Positions 21,794-36,300 of a stretch of 64,000 bases of DNA are shown here, one piece after another. Every line of letters begins with the position of its first letter. The first letter of the stretch is position 1. Made by a program: the position numbers and the translations under genes. Below the pieces are notes generated by a model. That model was not told the DNA's origin, ran no database searches, and worked only from the letters and a program-made list of their open reading frames with translations. This DNA is from Ifrita kowaldi (taxonomy: Eukaryota > Chordata > Aves > Passeriformes > Cinclosomatidae), in NCBI GenBank assembly GCA_013398055.1, contig VZRS01015035.1, positions 876,270 to 940,269 of the forward strand. The letters run 5' to 3'.

Positions 21794-24700
21794 ACCACTG
21801 AGACTGTTTTTAACAGTTGTGGGCATTCCCATGCTCTTCAGATGAATGAGGGCTACCTATCTTCCTCCTAGAACAGCAAACATCAAGCAAAGGGAGCTGA
21901 AATTACTCTGAAAAAGCAACTTTATATGAATCTGGAATATCCAGAGGTGCACTGACCTATTCATTCGCATTACATCTCCTTGACTGCCATTGCTTGTAGA
22001 AAGATGAGTAAAACCAAAAGAAGTCACTCAACTTTTGCCTTTTGGAAGTGCTATCCTGCACTTCTTCCTCAGAAAGCTTAAAAAGCAGCTATTTTCACAA
22101 CCTGAGTATTAACAGATTTGGCTGCTGTGATGCAGTTACCAGGTGGCTCTGTCAGACCCAAATCTTGGTCTCCTGTGCAAGCACGGAATGGGGAAAGAAA
22201 AAGGAGAAAAAGTGTCAGACAACTGTAGTTTTACAGTCTCCTTTCTCAGCTTGTAAACTGGAGATAGGAGCAGACAAGCTTTAAGATGGTGTGGAGAAAT
22301 CAATACATTTTTATTGATTCTTGTAGCTGCAGAACTCTCTCCCAGCGCAAGTACAGGGGTCAGAGGATGAGTACATGACTGTCCTACCACACTACCTGTG
22401 TGCTCCTCAGAAATCCTGCTCTTGGCTTCACCAGGGATGGAGCCTGCTCTGTTACAGGACTACAACAGCAGCAGCTGACCCAGGATCCCTCTCAGTAGGT
22501 CCTGCAAATTATCCCCTGCACAGCCAGAAACTCCAACAAAGCCAGCAGCAGCTGCAGCTGAAGGCACAGCTTCACTTAAGGAAAATATTTCCTTTACAAA
22601 GGACTATTTTCAAACAATTACACAGTGTATCAAAACAATGCATGGTATTCCAAAAGAAAGAGGTCCACAAAGTTACATATGAAGAATGACACAGAAATAG
22701 AAACATCAGAACAAAAACAGCTAGGAAAACCAGCTGAGAAGTTGTATAGTCAGAACAGAATGCAATTAAAAACTTGGAACAAGCATATAGTTTTGAAACA
22801 AAATGAATTGGAAACAAATTATAAAAACTTGAGTATAAAAAATAATTGAAGCAGACTTGTAAGGGTTACATTTAGTTTATATTTTTGCAAAACCTCCAAA
22901 AACATCAGTGAGAGTCTTTTAGAGTTGTTTTGATTTTGCAGAAACATTAATTTCCTTAATTGGCATTTTCAGCTTCTGTTAGAAAATTTCTGGCCTGGTC
23001 AACTCTACCGAGAAACTGTTCATTAGCAAAGCGTGAGGATCTGTCACCATTTTCAGTTGCTGCAAAGCTATCAAATGGTGTAAAACTTACTGGAAGGTCC
23101 TTTTACTGTTATGGCCCACCTTTGCAGGTGACATTTTATAACAGATTTGATTGTGCCACGATGGACCTGACCTTTGTGTCGTGTCTTTTCTTCCCATTTC
23201 TTCAGCAGAGTCCATTATCTCTTGTTCCAAATTCCTTCAACTCTTCCCTTTGACTTTGTGTTACTTTCCACTTCATTCCCAGCCTGCACCGCCTAACACC
23301 CTACACCTGCTTTTGATGTCACCAAATAGGGACAATGACTATAAAGTTATTTCCCTTTACAAGTCAAACCTGGAAGGTCTCTCTGTTGTTGTTCATTCTA
23401 TTTCCATTGCTGGTGTAAGTGTCCTTGTTGTTTTTCCCACTAGTGAAGAAAGGGCAAATGTCATATTCACTGAAGCAAAGACTTTGCTTTGAAGCCGTAT
23501 TGATTTTTCCTTTTCCCTTCTGAAGCTTTGCCAGGCTCCGTAAAAGCCTGTCTCTTGTTCAGAAACTCTTTGGACTGAGAGACAACAGGGGCAGCAGAGC
23601 CAGCAGGGCGCAGTGGGAAGTTAGGGCATCTGCTGGGGAATGACAATCATGACAGCAGCAAGGAAAAGAAAGAGGTCATTTTATTTTTAACTGTACTCTG
23701 AGAATGGTTGTGGATCGGAACAAAGCCAAATGGGACACACAGCTTTAATTCCAACTCGTGGTTCCTCCTTGTCCGAACCTGAATATGAACATTTTTCTAG
23801 GGTTCAGCTGCTGACAGCAAGACACTGAGACCACTTAAGTGACAGCTTGGCTAGAGGTTTAACACAAAGGTGGCAACAGTAGGACATTGTGGCACAATGC
23901 TGTAAGGACATGAGCCTTACCCTGCACTAGACTGGAGCAGCAGCATCGTATAGACTCACAGAGAACTCCTGAATGAAGGTCCAGGGCTACCACAGGACTC
24001 CTGTTCAAGGGATCTGAAATATTCTGTTTAGACCTAGGTTATGCAAAGCAGAAATATCCAATAGCATTTATTCAGCTCACATGTACTGTGTGGAAACACT
24101 GAAACAAAGACCCAAAATGACTCTTTCCTTCCACAAAATGCCTCTGTCTTTTGTAGGTTCCTTGCAGTCTGTGACCACATACACTTATTTATCCTCTGTG
24201 CACTAGAGAGTCTCTCACTCTTGGCACAAAGATAGGTGCTGGCTTTAAGCCTTATTTAAAGGTGGTGTCTCCCAGTGTCTCCACCACTCTTCCAAGGCAT
24301 TTCATTCATACTGACTCAGAGGAAAGAATGTCACTTATTGAAACATCAATGCCACTTCTTGCCATGCTTCTGTGTTTCTTGGAGCTGTCAGGCTGGGAGA
24401 GCTGGTCTTCCAAAGCTCATTAGATAAACAGCTGCTGCTGGAGCTGCATGTAAAATTACAGCAGCTGTCTTTTGCAGAGTAGGTCAAGCAATAATTATAG
24501 TAGTTTTCTACAGTTCTTGGTGGTTTTTTGTAAAATTAGTACCTACGACCAGAAATTAAATAACAACAATAAGAATTATTCCTACTGCTCGAGAGTGTGG
24601 TCTCACACTCCCCATCAGAAAGTTCTTTAAAACCTAAAAATCCGTAAAATAGCTTCCAAATGCTCAGCTATTTTGAGAATTGTGCATATGAGACAGCTGG

Positions 24701-27700
24701 AAATTAGACTTTTTTTTTTCAAACACCTGCGAAAAAACCTGTTATCAACAGCGATGAGAGGGTGTTGTTGATTAAAGGATGTTTTCCACTATTCATTTGT
24801 AAGGGAAGTGAATCATTAAGTGCCGTCTGAAAACCTCCTTCGTATTAAATAATATTAAATAAAAAGAAACTGTTTTGTGGTCATTAGGGCTTACAGGAAT
24901 AGCCTGAACACCCACCATCATCTATCTGTGCTGCAGATCAGCTCTGCTCCAGCTGCTGGTGCCACTTGTCCGTAGACTGCAGGCTCCCCTCACTGCAAGA
25001 GCACCAATGCTGCTTTTCCTTCCCCCTCCAATCAGCTCTACCCGCCAGGGCAATTCTGCAGCCTCTTTCTCCAAGGAGAGGAAGCATCTGAAAGCTGTGC
25101 CACCCTGCACAGGGCAAGAAAAGCATAACAGATGCTGTTTGCCCTGACAAGACCTAAGCACAGCAAGTAATGAACGGAAGGAAGCTGTTTGGGTGTCCTG
25201 GGTCAGCTTTGACTTTGCAGTTTGCTGTGATACCTTTTGGGGCACATCACACTGTTGACTTCTGCACCGGTGTTACCCATCCAGTTCTCAGTGTACATTT
25301 GTTTTCATTATTCCTGCACCCTCCTGCTGTTTTTCCTCACAAGCTCAGGATCTGAAAGCTGCTTTCCCAGACCTTTAAGTAACTACTCATCATCAGCTGT
25401 GCTGCGTAGGGAAGGCTGCAGCTTGAATTTGTTTCCGCAAAAGGCACATTACAAGACCTGCCTAATCAGCACTTACCTGAGTTTGCTCACGCCAGACAGA
25501 GTCAATTTACAGACCCTGCCTGCTGTTGACCCTGCTGTCTGCTCTGGGTTATTCTGGCCTGCCTCCACTTTCTGAAGTTAAATGTTAGTATTTTTATTTG
25601 CAGGTTTTAACTCTTGCCTGATGGGGCACAAGCTCATGCTGTTACAGGTCTGTCTGAGGTAAGTGAGAGGGATCGCGTGGAAAGGAGCTGGAGTGGGGCT
25701 GCTGCTGGTAAGAAAATGGGTCTGTGCCTTTCTGTCCCTCATCTGCCATTGAAGGGAGATGAAACACATCCAGTGCCACTGTCCCCTTGCCACTGCTGCC
25801 CAGTTCACAGGCACCACGGGGCAGAGAATCCAGCTCTTGGGATGTGATGCCTCACTGCCAGTTTAACCCAGAGCAGCTCTGAGGCTGCTGCTTGCTCGTG
25901 TTGCAGCTGAACGAGTTCGTAGCCTTTGGAGGGTTTATCCTGTGGGTAGGCATCTCAGGCTTGCATGTGGTAAATGCTCAGTGCAGGTTAGAAATCATGA
26001 TGGTTTCTTGCTATTCTTTCCTTTTTGTTGGTGAAAACATACGAAATAAAACTAGCTCATTCAGAATAATGATTTCAATGTAACTTTGTAAAAATTTTGA
26101 AAAATGTGGGCTATTTTTCTGCATATTACTAAAAGGTATTACTAATTTTGACCAAAGAAAATATGAGCAATAATTTATTTTATTTTTGTTTCTAAACCAA
26201 GAAATAAATGACTGGTAAAATTATTATAGCATTTCTTTCTCTTTGATATTTACTGAGACTTTTCTTTCTTCTATGCAACTATCTATTGTTGATTCAATCT
26301 TAAAAATAGTTTCACATTATGGGAAAAATGCAGTCTATCCTACATAGCTTGCTAGATGGGGTGTCAAAGATTTGCAGTCTGTAAATTCCATGTTCAGCTC
26401 CTTATAGTATGATCAGTTTCCACCACCCACAACCGGGTTCTGACCATAACAACACAGACCCAGGATGAACATCCATGAAAAAATAAACTCAGCCCCTACC
26501 TGAGAGATTGTGGACAGATCACAGAAATTATGGAGCTGAAGAAGTAGCTGTGGATCTGCTCCACTTTGGAAAAAAGCAGCTGAAAATTTTAGCCATTGTC
26601 ACCTAGTGTGCAGCAAAACCACAGAAGGTCTGCTATGAGGTAACACCTGTGAGAGTTAAGGTCACCAGCAAGCTGACAGTTCAGATTCAAATTTTAAGCT
26701 CAGAAAATATTTGCTTGTTTTTTTCTTAAGATTTTTTTTCCAAGATTTAATTTGCTGTTTCTATTTCCTTCGCACACCAGACCACAGATCTAGCTCAGTT
26801 ACCATCATGGCAGGGATAAAAACCTGAAATAAGCTCTCTGGTTGCTTCCTCCTGTTGCGTTTCAGTCCGATGTCTGTAAATTCCCTGTGGAAGGCTGCAA
26901 CCACCTATCCTTACTAGTCTGCACAGGAGTGCTTTCCAGTGCCAGAGCAGCCTTTTGATAACCTTTCTTGGTTTTCCAGTGAGACTTTGGCACTGCCTAG
27001 ACAGCTGGAGGAGCTGTGGAAGCTGCAGTGTTTGTGATCCAAAGCTGGATGGTTTTTTACACTGTCACCATGCTTGTACAGAGCTGTTGCATTCTAATTA
27101 CCAAGTTGGAGTGTACCTGTGCAACAGCCTCACGACACCCCAGGGTTGTGTGTCACTAACACCAGCCAGGCAAAGACATTTTTACACTCAAAAGTTGAAC
27201 AAGAATGTTCAAGATCTCTTGTTTCATTAGCATGTACCTATAAGAATGAAGATGGAAAAGAGAGTAGATATTAATGCAAATCTAATTGCAGAAACTGTCT
27301 GAATGCCAGCAGGGAAATTCCTGTTGTCAGGGATGAAAGACAAGACATCTCCCATTTCCCAGAAGTGCTCTTCATTAACTTTATGAAAGTCAAACAGCTA
27401 ATATCCAGGTAAGTGTTCTGCACAAGCTCTTTGCTCTCCTCCTCAGAAAATGCCACACAGAATGCAGGACTGAGGGTAAGGACACATAGGTAATGGTCAC
27501 AATATTGGAAAAGGTTATTTTCTGCTGGTCAGGTGTGAACCACATGCAATCACACCAATCCAAACACCTCTACTGTAAACCAAAGTCTGCTATGCCCAGT
27601 ATCTGGGTTAATGAGATGGCAGCTTTTTGGCAAATTATTCAAATAAATGAAAGAGTTCATTGAAGATCTTGAGTCCAATGAATGCTCACAGCTGTTACTG

Positions 27701-30700
27701 AAATTCATAATTTTTTGTCTTGACTTCTAACCTGAGAAGGCAGCTTTACAGAAGCCTTACAGATCAACAGGATGGACATGCACTTGGTGCTGATTGCACC
27801 ACAGGTAGGCCCCTTCAGCTGGTGCTTTTCCTATTGATCTCTCCTCTAAATGGATAATGTTTAGTAGCCTCATAAGCAATGAAGCCATCAATATGTCAGG
27901 ATTTACACCTCTTTGACCTCAGCATGTGGCAAATATTGCTATCAGCTTTATGTGTTTTGTTCTGTTTGTTTTTAGCTTTTCACTTAATCTGATTGCAACA
28001 CACAGCATGAGGTTCAGAGGTTTGAACAAATGCAGCCAAGGCATTCATGTAGCTCCTCTCCAAGACATAAGTGATCATATTCTGCATAGTTCTCTTAATA
28101 ACACTAATGATTTACAGGACAATCAGTTCTCTCTCCAGTAAAATAAGCTTTGAATGATTTATATGTAGTATTGCTCTGAAGTATGTTTTTATAAATCTTG
28201 TGGTCTTAAGTGCTTGTCAAATAGATGTCAGAGACCACACAGAAGCCTAAAAATACTCACATAAACCCTTCTGCAAGTGCTTGACATCAATGCAGCTATT
28301 GTATATTTTCATGCTCAACACAGGTTAAAATAGTGCCACTCACTGTGACAGTGTAACTAGAGGCTGCTAAGCTGACAGAAATAATTTATTATGCTGCTTA
28401 CAGCTAATAAAACCCCGTGTGCTTTGGGGCAGTTTTTGAAAATACAGCTCTCATCCTTTTCACATGTGAACTCTTGCTGTTCCTATCATCTCTGGTAGTC
28501 CTTAGACAAAGGTTTGAAGCCTGCAAACACACTCAAAACTAGGAGAAAGTGGAATGTCTGACTGCATAAAATAAGGACTCCCTTGCACCAGAACAGGCAG
28601 CCAGTCTTTTTTGTTAAGTACAGCTATTGTGTGTTAAATGTGTCTAAACCCACGCTAACTTCTGAGGAGAATCAGCCCATTTGATCAAAGAAGCTCAAAC
28701 TGGCAAAACACAGCAGTCTTACCAAGTGCTACAAGAAGCCCCATTTGTGCTGGTGTGCCAGACTGCTCAGTAGTGGTTTGATCTCCAAAATTCACTCCTC
28801 TGGGCTGGTGTTTTTCCTCCAGCTCCTCTTCCCTGCTTTCTCTCCCCTACAGCATTTCTCTGTTCTGCATTTCCACTTTGCTAACTCACTCCTAGTGGTA
28901 CTTACCCCTCACAAAGCAGTATCACAGGGAATGAAGCATTATGGAACTGGCAATTGCTGTAAATCTCATCACCGTGCCTTATCGCGGATGTATCTATCTA
29001 ATTTTGGAGCTATTTATAAAGATAGAAGAAATAAGAACAACTCCAGCCCATCTAATCATCCCAAGGTAGAATCCACTCCAAAATGCATTCCGTCCTATAG
29101 AAGCCACGTGCAGCCTCCTTCAATCTTAGCTGTGCTTACTATTGTAGACTTTCTACACAATGAAGTTTTTTAAGTGAGAACATTTCATTACTTCATGCTG
29201 CCTATTCAGTTCTGATCACTGCTGGTCTTACTTCCTCAGCCTGAGGCACATTGTAATAAAATAAAAACTGGCTGTGAACAGTTGTCATTCTGATCTATGC
29301 AACTAAAAAAAAAAAATATGGTCAAGAACATATATATATATATGTATAAATAACTGCTTGTGTCAGGCTTTCATAATTAAGTGTACCTGAAAGACAGAAA
29401 GGATAGTAAATTTGTTCACCTACTTTTGGTTCTCTCTTAGGCAACAAGGAAAAACAGATAACCAGTAGACTGTGATTTATCCAATACTAAAGTTCCTACA
29501 ACAAGCAGCTAACAATTGTGGTTAAATTTAGGAAGGAAGAATTTCATGCTGATAACCTTCAACATCTAGCACAGACCTACAGCAGAAACACCTCCTACAA
29601 TCATACCCAAACCTTCAACCCTCCTGCTCCCTTAAGAAGGGAAGCAAAGGGCTTTTTCAAGTTATAAACGAGTAGAAAATTGGGTTCGATGCTGCCCATC
29701 TGTATTTCATTCCTTCTGCAAGGGGAGGGGCTCCTCGTTCTCAGGTGCAGCCAGCAGAAGTTTGGCTGTTTCCTGCGGGGGGTCAGCAGGAGCTCAGCTC
29801 CATGGGAGAGCTGTAGCACAGAGACAGGCACTGGAACAAAACCCACTTCAGAACAAAGGTCTGAGTGTCTGCACAGCCACAAAAATACAGCAACACTTGT
29901 CTGAAGCGTGGCCATGACTTAATTTTTAAGCTTCTTAATCTAGCAAGCAGCAGAGTTTACGAGCCTCTGCTCATGCCTGGAGGATCACGCCTTAGCGCAA
30001 AGTTCCCTGTGAAACTGCACCTGTGGCATCTTTCAAAGGGAAAAATTCTCTGTGTTGTGGATAATTCAGTGATGGCTGTGGACTCTCTGGCACATGCCTG
30101 TCATTATTGACTGAAGGGATTCTTGTACCTACCCACAAGAGGCTGGCCTTGCCCATGCCGGACGCTGGAGACACTAGAGCAGCCTGGATTTCCATTCCCA
30201 CCCTGAATAGCAATTCTTGTAGCTGGAACTTCATAAATTAATGTCCCTGGATAGATATGCAACCACAAGAAAAACAATTTAAAGCAAAATTCCCACCTGA
30301 AGGAACAAGAACACTGATAAAATTAAGTGAAGAAAACAGAGATTTAAATTATTTCAAATATTTGCCTTTGTGTGAGACAGTAGCAATGATGTGAGAGGGC
30401 ATGAAGGACAAAATTGCACTTATCCCACAAGAAACAATTTTAAAAAAACCTAACAACACCTGTAAGGAAGCAAGAAAAAATAAATTCATAAAGGCAAGGA
30501 TTATGACATTTGAGTAAGTGATGAATGAAATAGAGATGACAAACTGCACCTAGCAATAGTCCATACTGCAACAACTGGATAGAAAAACAGAGAGTTTCTA
30601 GTTTTAAAATATAATCCCTAAACTGAATTGTAGAATGGAGCCAGGACAGGTATGAGACAAAGAGGAATTCACATGAAGTATTACAATGCAGTCTAAATTC

Positions 30701-33399
30701 TAGTAACCAACTAGCCCTTTTAGACTTAAGATAAATTGTATTGTTGAAAAAGGATTACTTGTTTAAAAAAAAAATCTCAGCTATATCAGTATTACCAGTA
30801 TTTTATTAAATTTTACAACTGTTCCTCCTTCTGTCAAACACAGCAAAATTTGTGAGTGTTTTCATGCTTCTGTGGTGTATCTCAGAACTACAGTTGGGAG
30901 TGTTTTTCCAGAGAAGTCTCTTTTCGTGAATTTAACCCTGCCCTTTCCTTCTGGACAAGGCAAAAGGAAAATGCCCCAAAAGTTTCCTGGCTGCAGCAAT
31001 TAAGGTTGTATCCTTTGCTGGCTTCTCGTCAGCCTTCAGAGAACCAAGATACTTAAAAAAGCCTATAGGAAAAAAACCCAAACCAAAACAAACCCAAAAA
31101 CCAAATCCCAAACCTCAAACCCTGGCTTGTTATTTTTCTTCTATTACATTTCCTGATTTTGGACAGCGAAGTCACGATTTATGAGAGGAAACCAATGGTT
31201 CCTGTTATCTTCATCTTCTGTGGAGAGCAGGGCACACTTATTCCAGTTAATAACTGGGGAGAGAAAAATATATTTATGACAAATGGATGGATGTTAAAGA
31301 AAAAATCAGCACATGATTGAACAAGGGAATCTCTACTAGCTGACCAAGAGTAATTGGGTTTGGGTGTTATTTACCATAGTGTAGGTCTGACTTTCCACTT
31401 TCATAAAATTGCTGTAGACTTACCTCTATGCAAATAAGAGCAAAATTTATTCATTAGTTCAGCCAAATATCACCACTACATAGGAGTAACCTGATGAAAA
31501 GTAGAAAAACCAACAGCATACAACCATATATTTGTCATCAATCAGTGAAATATTGCACGGCTTTTTCTGAAAATGCATTTGGTGTCAGATGAACAATATA
31601 TTATTTCTAGAACCTTTTGTATAGTCTTAATTGCTTAAAATTACTGCTGAATTTGTTTCTACAAACCACTGGAGGAAATAAGTACACTGTACACCTCACC
31701 CTCCCAAACTGCCTCCTGCCACAAGGTTCTGCCCCACTCCTCATTTTATTCCAGGGAAAATTTGTCAAGTGTATAAATCAAGTGGATGGCACCAGGTCTG
31801 GCCCACAACTGCTTTGCAGTCCCAGGATTTCCTTTTCTATCCTTCACACCCAGGAGATCCAGTCAGGCTCCCTGACTTCCTCAGTAACTGAACAAAATCA
31901 CTAGATGAAAAATGCGTCCTTTTTTTTTTTGTATTTTTAATAATGCAATTGAAGTGTTATCAGCTCACAGAGTCTTTCACCAACCTCTTGTTAACTGAGC
32001 TCTGGTATTATCACGCCTGAGTGCCAGTGGTATCAACTTCCATTTGAAAAAAAGTTACTGGCTCTTAGAGCTGTAGAGCAATAAACCTGGGTAGCCCTAT
32101 AGACTTACAAACTCCACTTTTTTTTTTTAATGGTGTCATTATAAAGCTCAGCTCGCAGATGCTGTTGCCTGGCCTTGCTGACATCGAGAGGGGAAAATTT
32201 AGATGACAGAGAACATCCAGCTATTTCTGTCCTGAATTTATAGCAACATGTGGCCCAGTTGTCTGTCTCTTCCCTTCCAGAATGGAGCAGAACAGAGCAG
32301 ACTTCCAACTGCTGTGAAATGTCATTGTGTCTTTGACATATAGGTCAACATATAGATTTGAGGATCAGGAAGAACTAAATGTTCCTTTCTATATAGATTT
32401 TAACATAAAAATTACTGCAGCATGCTAAGGCTGCAACCTCTGGTACAAATCTTTTCTTTGCATCCATGTAATTTCAGGGATTCTTTTTTTTAATAGAGAA
32501 GATTTTTTTCTCCTGAATTTTGGCCTTACATGCAAATATCCATAAGCATATTGTAAAGCACGTTTTAAAGCCTGGCAGTGCTCATAAATCAGGATAGTTA
32601 TACTTGTAATAATTTCTGTGAGTGGGTGTTCGTGTGCATGAGAAGATATGCAAAATTGGACAGTGAGATGAGCCATGATGTACATTAAAGGTCCAGAAGC
32701 AGATCGATAGCTGGTGTAAATTGTCAGGGCTTCATTGATTCCAATGGTCCCACGATAAATGCTAATTCAGCTGGAGCTAAAAAAATTGTCATCATCTTAT
32801 CAGCTGCTCGATGACAGTGGAGAATGCAGAATGAGGTGCAGGCGTTACCTCCACACCTTTGAACGGTGCAAAAAGGTAAAATTCCCTGGTTAGCCACATT
32901 TTTTGAAATCTCCTTTATTGGCTGCAGTAGTGCGTGTGGGTATGCATGTGGAGACAGAGATGCATATATACACAAGAAGGCATTTTCTGAGACAAATACA
33001 TGGCTTCTATTGCTGTGATGGTACTTTTATCTTCAAATGAGAACAAAATAAATTTCAAAAGACTGTATAAAATTTGCTTGTACAAATTCGTTGCACTGCT
33101 ATGAGGTTTTTCATTCATCCCAGTAGCAAGGGACACGAAACTCAGGTTTTAATCCACAATTTGCATACAATACTTAAATTCTTTTTCAAAACTAAAGCTT
33201 ATTACAGAAACGGTGGTTTCCCAGGTGTACAAATTACTGAGAATTATAATATCAACAAAAAGGAACGAAGCCAGGTTGCATATAAAAATCTACACCTCCT
33301 AAGTGACTCTCAACAGGTTTTTTTCTAAACATTTTCCACCAGATGAAGTTCATTACCTTGTTCTAACAATTTCCCATTTCACAAAGTTAAGATTTTACT
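21794..33399. other. Intergenic, mostly featureless
   Basis: About 11.6 kb of AT-rich DNA downstream of NLGN1. I see no recognisable gene, RNA gene or clear CR1 copy. Open frames of up to 142 codons (28745-29173 plus) lack domain character and have no adjacent exons. Local features are A-rich sequence at about 22600-22850 and a short TA dinucleotide run at 29331-29344. AATAAA on the minus strand at 32914-32919 is one possible distal poly(A) signal for NLGN1. Confidence 0.5.
29329..29347. repeat. (TA)n microsatellite
   Basis: A short alternating TA run, ACATATATATATATATGTAT, preceded by an A12-type run at about 29305. Simple repeat. Confidence 0.9.
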
Positions 33400-36300
33400 G
33401 AACCTTGTATATAAGAAATTAATTATACAATGGCATGAAGAGGACCTAAGAGAAAAGGGACTTCGTGCATGGCTGGTGATGAACTCATTGATTCTGCTGC
33501 GAAGTTCTCTTGAATGCCTTATCAAATGCTGCTGATTTCTGTTCTGCATACAAATATATTGATGTGCCAGAATGAAATCAAATTAGAATGTTTAGAGTAA
33601 AAGCCCATTCTCCATGTTTCAAATTGTTGGTGTCTACTTGGAGGCCTCAGGAGGGCATCTTAATCTTATACTGTTATTATTTCAAATAGAAAAAGAGATT
33701 TTTAATGTCATTTGGAGAATGTCCCTTAGCTTGCAGACTGAAAAAAAAAAGCAGAACTGCTGCAGCAGATATTTTGACAAGAGCTTTGAATGAAAAATAA
33801 CAAAACCTCTGAAGGGAATTTCCCATTAATCTAATTTATTTGGAAGCAGATTTTCACAATAATAATTAAATTATCTAATGTTCGCTTACATTAAAAAGCG
33901 ACCATCTGTAACTGTTCATTACTAGAAAAAGGGGTGGGGGGAAAGGCCAATTTTTAAACTAGCATCACAGGGAAAAAGCAACAACTTCTAAACATCAAAG
34001 GAATGCCATGATGTTTGACAGCTTCCTATGAAGTCAGCTGTTTCATCTCCTAGTGAAGTTGGCAACGGAAATTCCAGCATCTTCTGTGCAGTGGTGTCTT
34101 TAAAACTGTAACAAGTTTATTTGTTAGACCTCTATTCATCCGGTTTTCAGGGTGTTTGAATAACAAAAAACATCCGATAATTAAGGACTTGTGACACAGG
34201 AATCCATGTTTAGTACAAACAACAAATATAAAGAACACATTTTCCTATGGAAGGTTATATCCAGGAAGTTCATCCGTGCCTCGCAAGTCTTCCGTGGGTG
34301 GAGAACACCAGGTATAACCAACTGAGATACCATTGAGCGAAATGCGTTTTTTATCGGTTTTATTTCTCCTAGAAATGTCAGCACAGCACATTATATTGCC
34401 TGTAATTTTAATAGATAAACGAGACAATGATTCCATTGTTATTTTTTTTTCTCAAAATGGTAGAATACATTTTCTTAAAAAGGTCTGCAAACATATTTAC
34501 AAAAGTGTGAAATCAATAAATGCAGGCTCTTTATATTTTTACTGAACTTCCAAAGACTGACTGATATCCTAATTTTATTGGAGATCTGGTCCAAGGATGA
34601 TACAAGAAATTAAATATCACACTCAGTTTTGCTTTTGTGTAGGCTACCATGAAAAACAAATCAAATAGATAAAATATTCTGAAAATAACAAACTTATATT
34701 CCATGAAGCACATGAAGATATTCCAAAACCATTTCTTATATTTTCATTTCAGCTTTAAAACATCTCTTGCTCTTTCTTAATGTTGTGTTAAAACATGGGA
34801 CACCATCTTACTTTTGGAAAGCCAGCTGCTGTAATGTCAGTATAAAGTAGCCACTAAAATATCATTCACAGTATCTGCAACACAGGAATGGACTTTTTCT
34901 TTTTTTCCAAACAGAAGTGACAAAATTTGTGTTGTTGCCTTCATCTTTCACATTTTAAATACTATTGGCTGACAGAAATAAAGTGTAGTGTCATGCTCGG
35001 TTTACCTAAATCATTTATTTTGTAACTAATAAAAGTAAACAATTACCAGATACTGTATATATAGAGATATATAGATATATGGCCACAAATAAACTATAGT
35101 AGAAAGTTATTTTGGTTTTGATAAAGTTAAGAAAAGCACATAAAATCATATTTCATTAATATCTTGTTTTATGGCCATCAATATTTTTGTATTTTTTTTT
35201 TGTTTTGTTTCATCAACATAGCAAAATACAATCTTCTTATTAAACAATAATTATCAGATGGCAGACAATTCTTTTTATTGGTTTACATTGGCAGGTCACA
35301 GTCTAAAAGCACAACCACATCAGGCAGAAATTGCACACAGACCGCCCTGGATTTTGAAGACTATTTTTTATGCTTCTACAAAAAGACCTTAATTTAAAAC
35401 TGGGGACTGTAACAAGTACTAATTAAGTACATGATATTATTATTTTTTAATAGGTAAATAAAAGAACTGAAATTGCAGTACTTTATTTTAGTTTCAGCTT
35501 AATTTTTAATGTCTGTGCTCGATGTTAGCAAACATGTTTTAAACTTCCCAGCAATCTTTTATAATAAAAGTTCAATCACCCAATAAAACCCAAGTGATTT
35601 TTTTTCTTCACCATGGAATACTGCAGATTTATTTCAATTAGGCCAATTCCTCGTCTTTTTTTTTGGTGTCGGTATTACATTTTTAATTCATTCCTGAAAT
35701 CTAGGGGAGATTTGCGTGTGATGACAGTCACAATATCAATATTTCTGTGAGAAGTGGCTGTGGTGGGGCTGGCCCATAAATATGCAGTTTTAACAATTGT
35801 AGAAGGCATGTTCATGTCTTCAAAAACCAGAATGGTCTTAAGATATTACTCTGTATTTGAGACAGTTACCATTACTTCATTAAAAAATGACAAAACAGCA
35901 ATAAACATTTTAGCTCTTTAATGAGCAAAGATCAGGTCTCTTAACATTGGAATAATATTCGTTATCCAGATTATCTTTATTTCACTCAGTGACCAGTAAT
36001 ATGGCCAGAAATACAAAGTAATTTTCCATCAAGTAGTATACAATTTTTGTGTGTAATAAGCTTTCATTCTTGAAAAAGAGTAACTGAAAAGAAATGTTTC
36101 TGTTACTGCAGTTAGTTTGTCAGAGAAAGTTCTTCGCATTATCTTACAAACTATCAAAATTGCTAGTAATTTGAAAAAATGTAAAAAAAAATCACATAAC
36201 TTTAGTCTAATAGAAATATAGTACAGGTAAGAGAGAAAGTATTTATCAGGGATGTGCTCTTAAGTCCATCTCAATTATTTCTTTTATATAAATGTACATC

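Noticed and set aside
21547..21871. Phe/Gly-rich open frames
   Set aside because: They are translations of a T/G simple repeat.
28745..29173. 142-codon open frame on the plus strand
   Set aside because: Low-information Leu/Ser/Phe-rich start and no recognisable domain; treated as chance.
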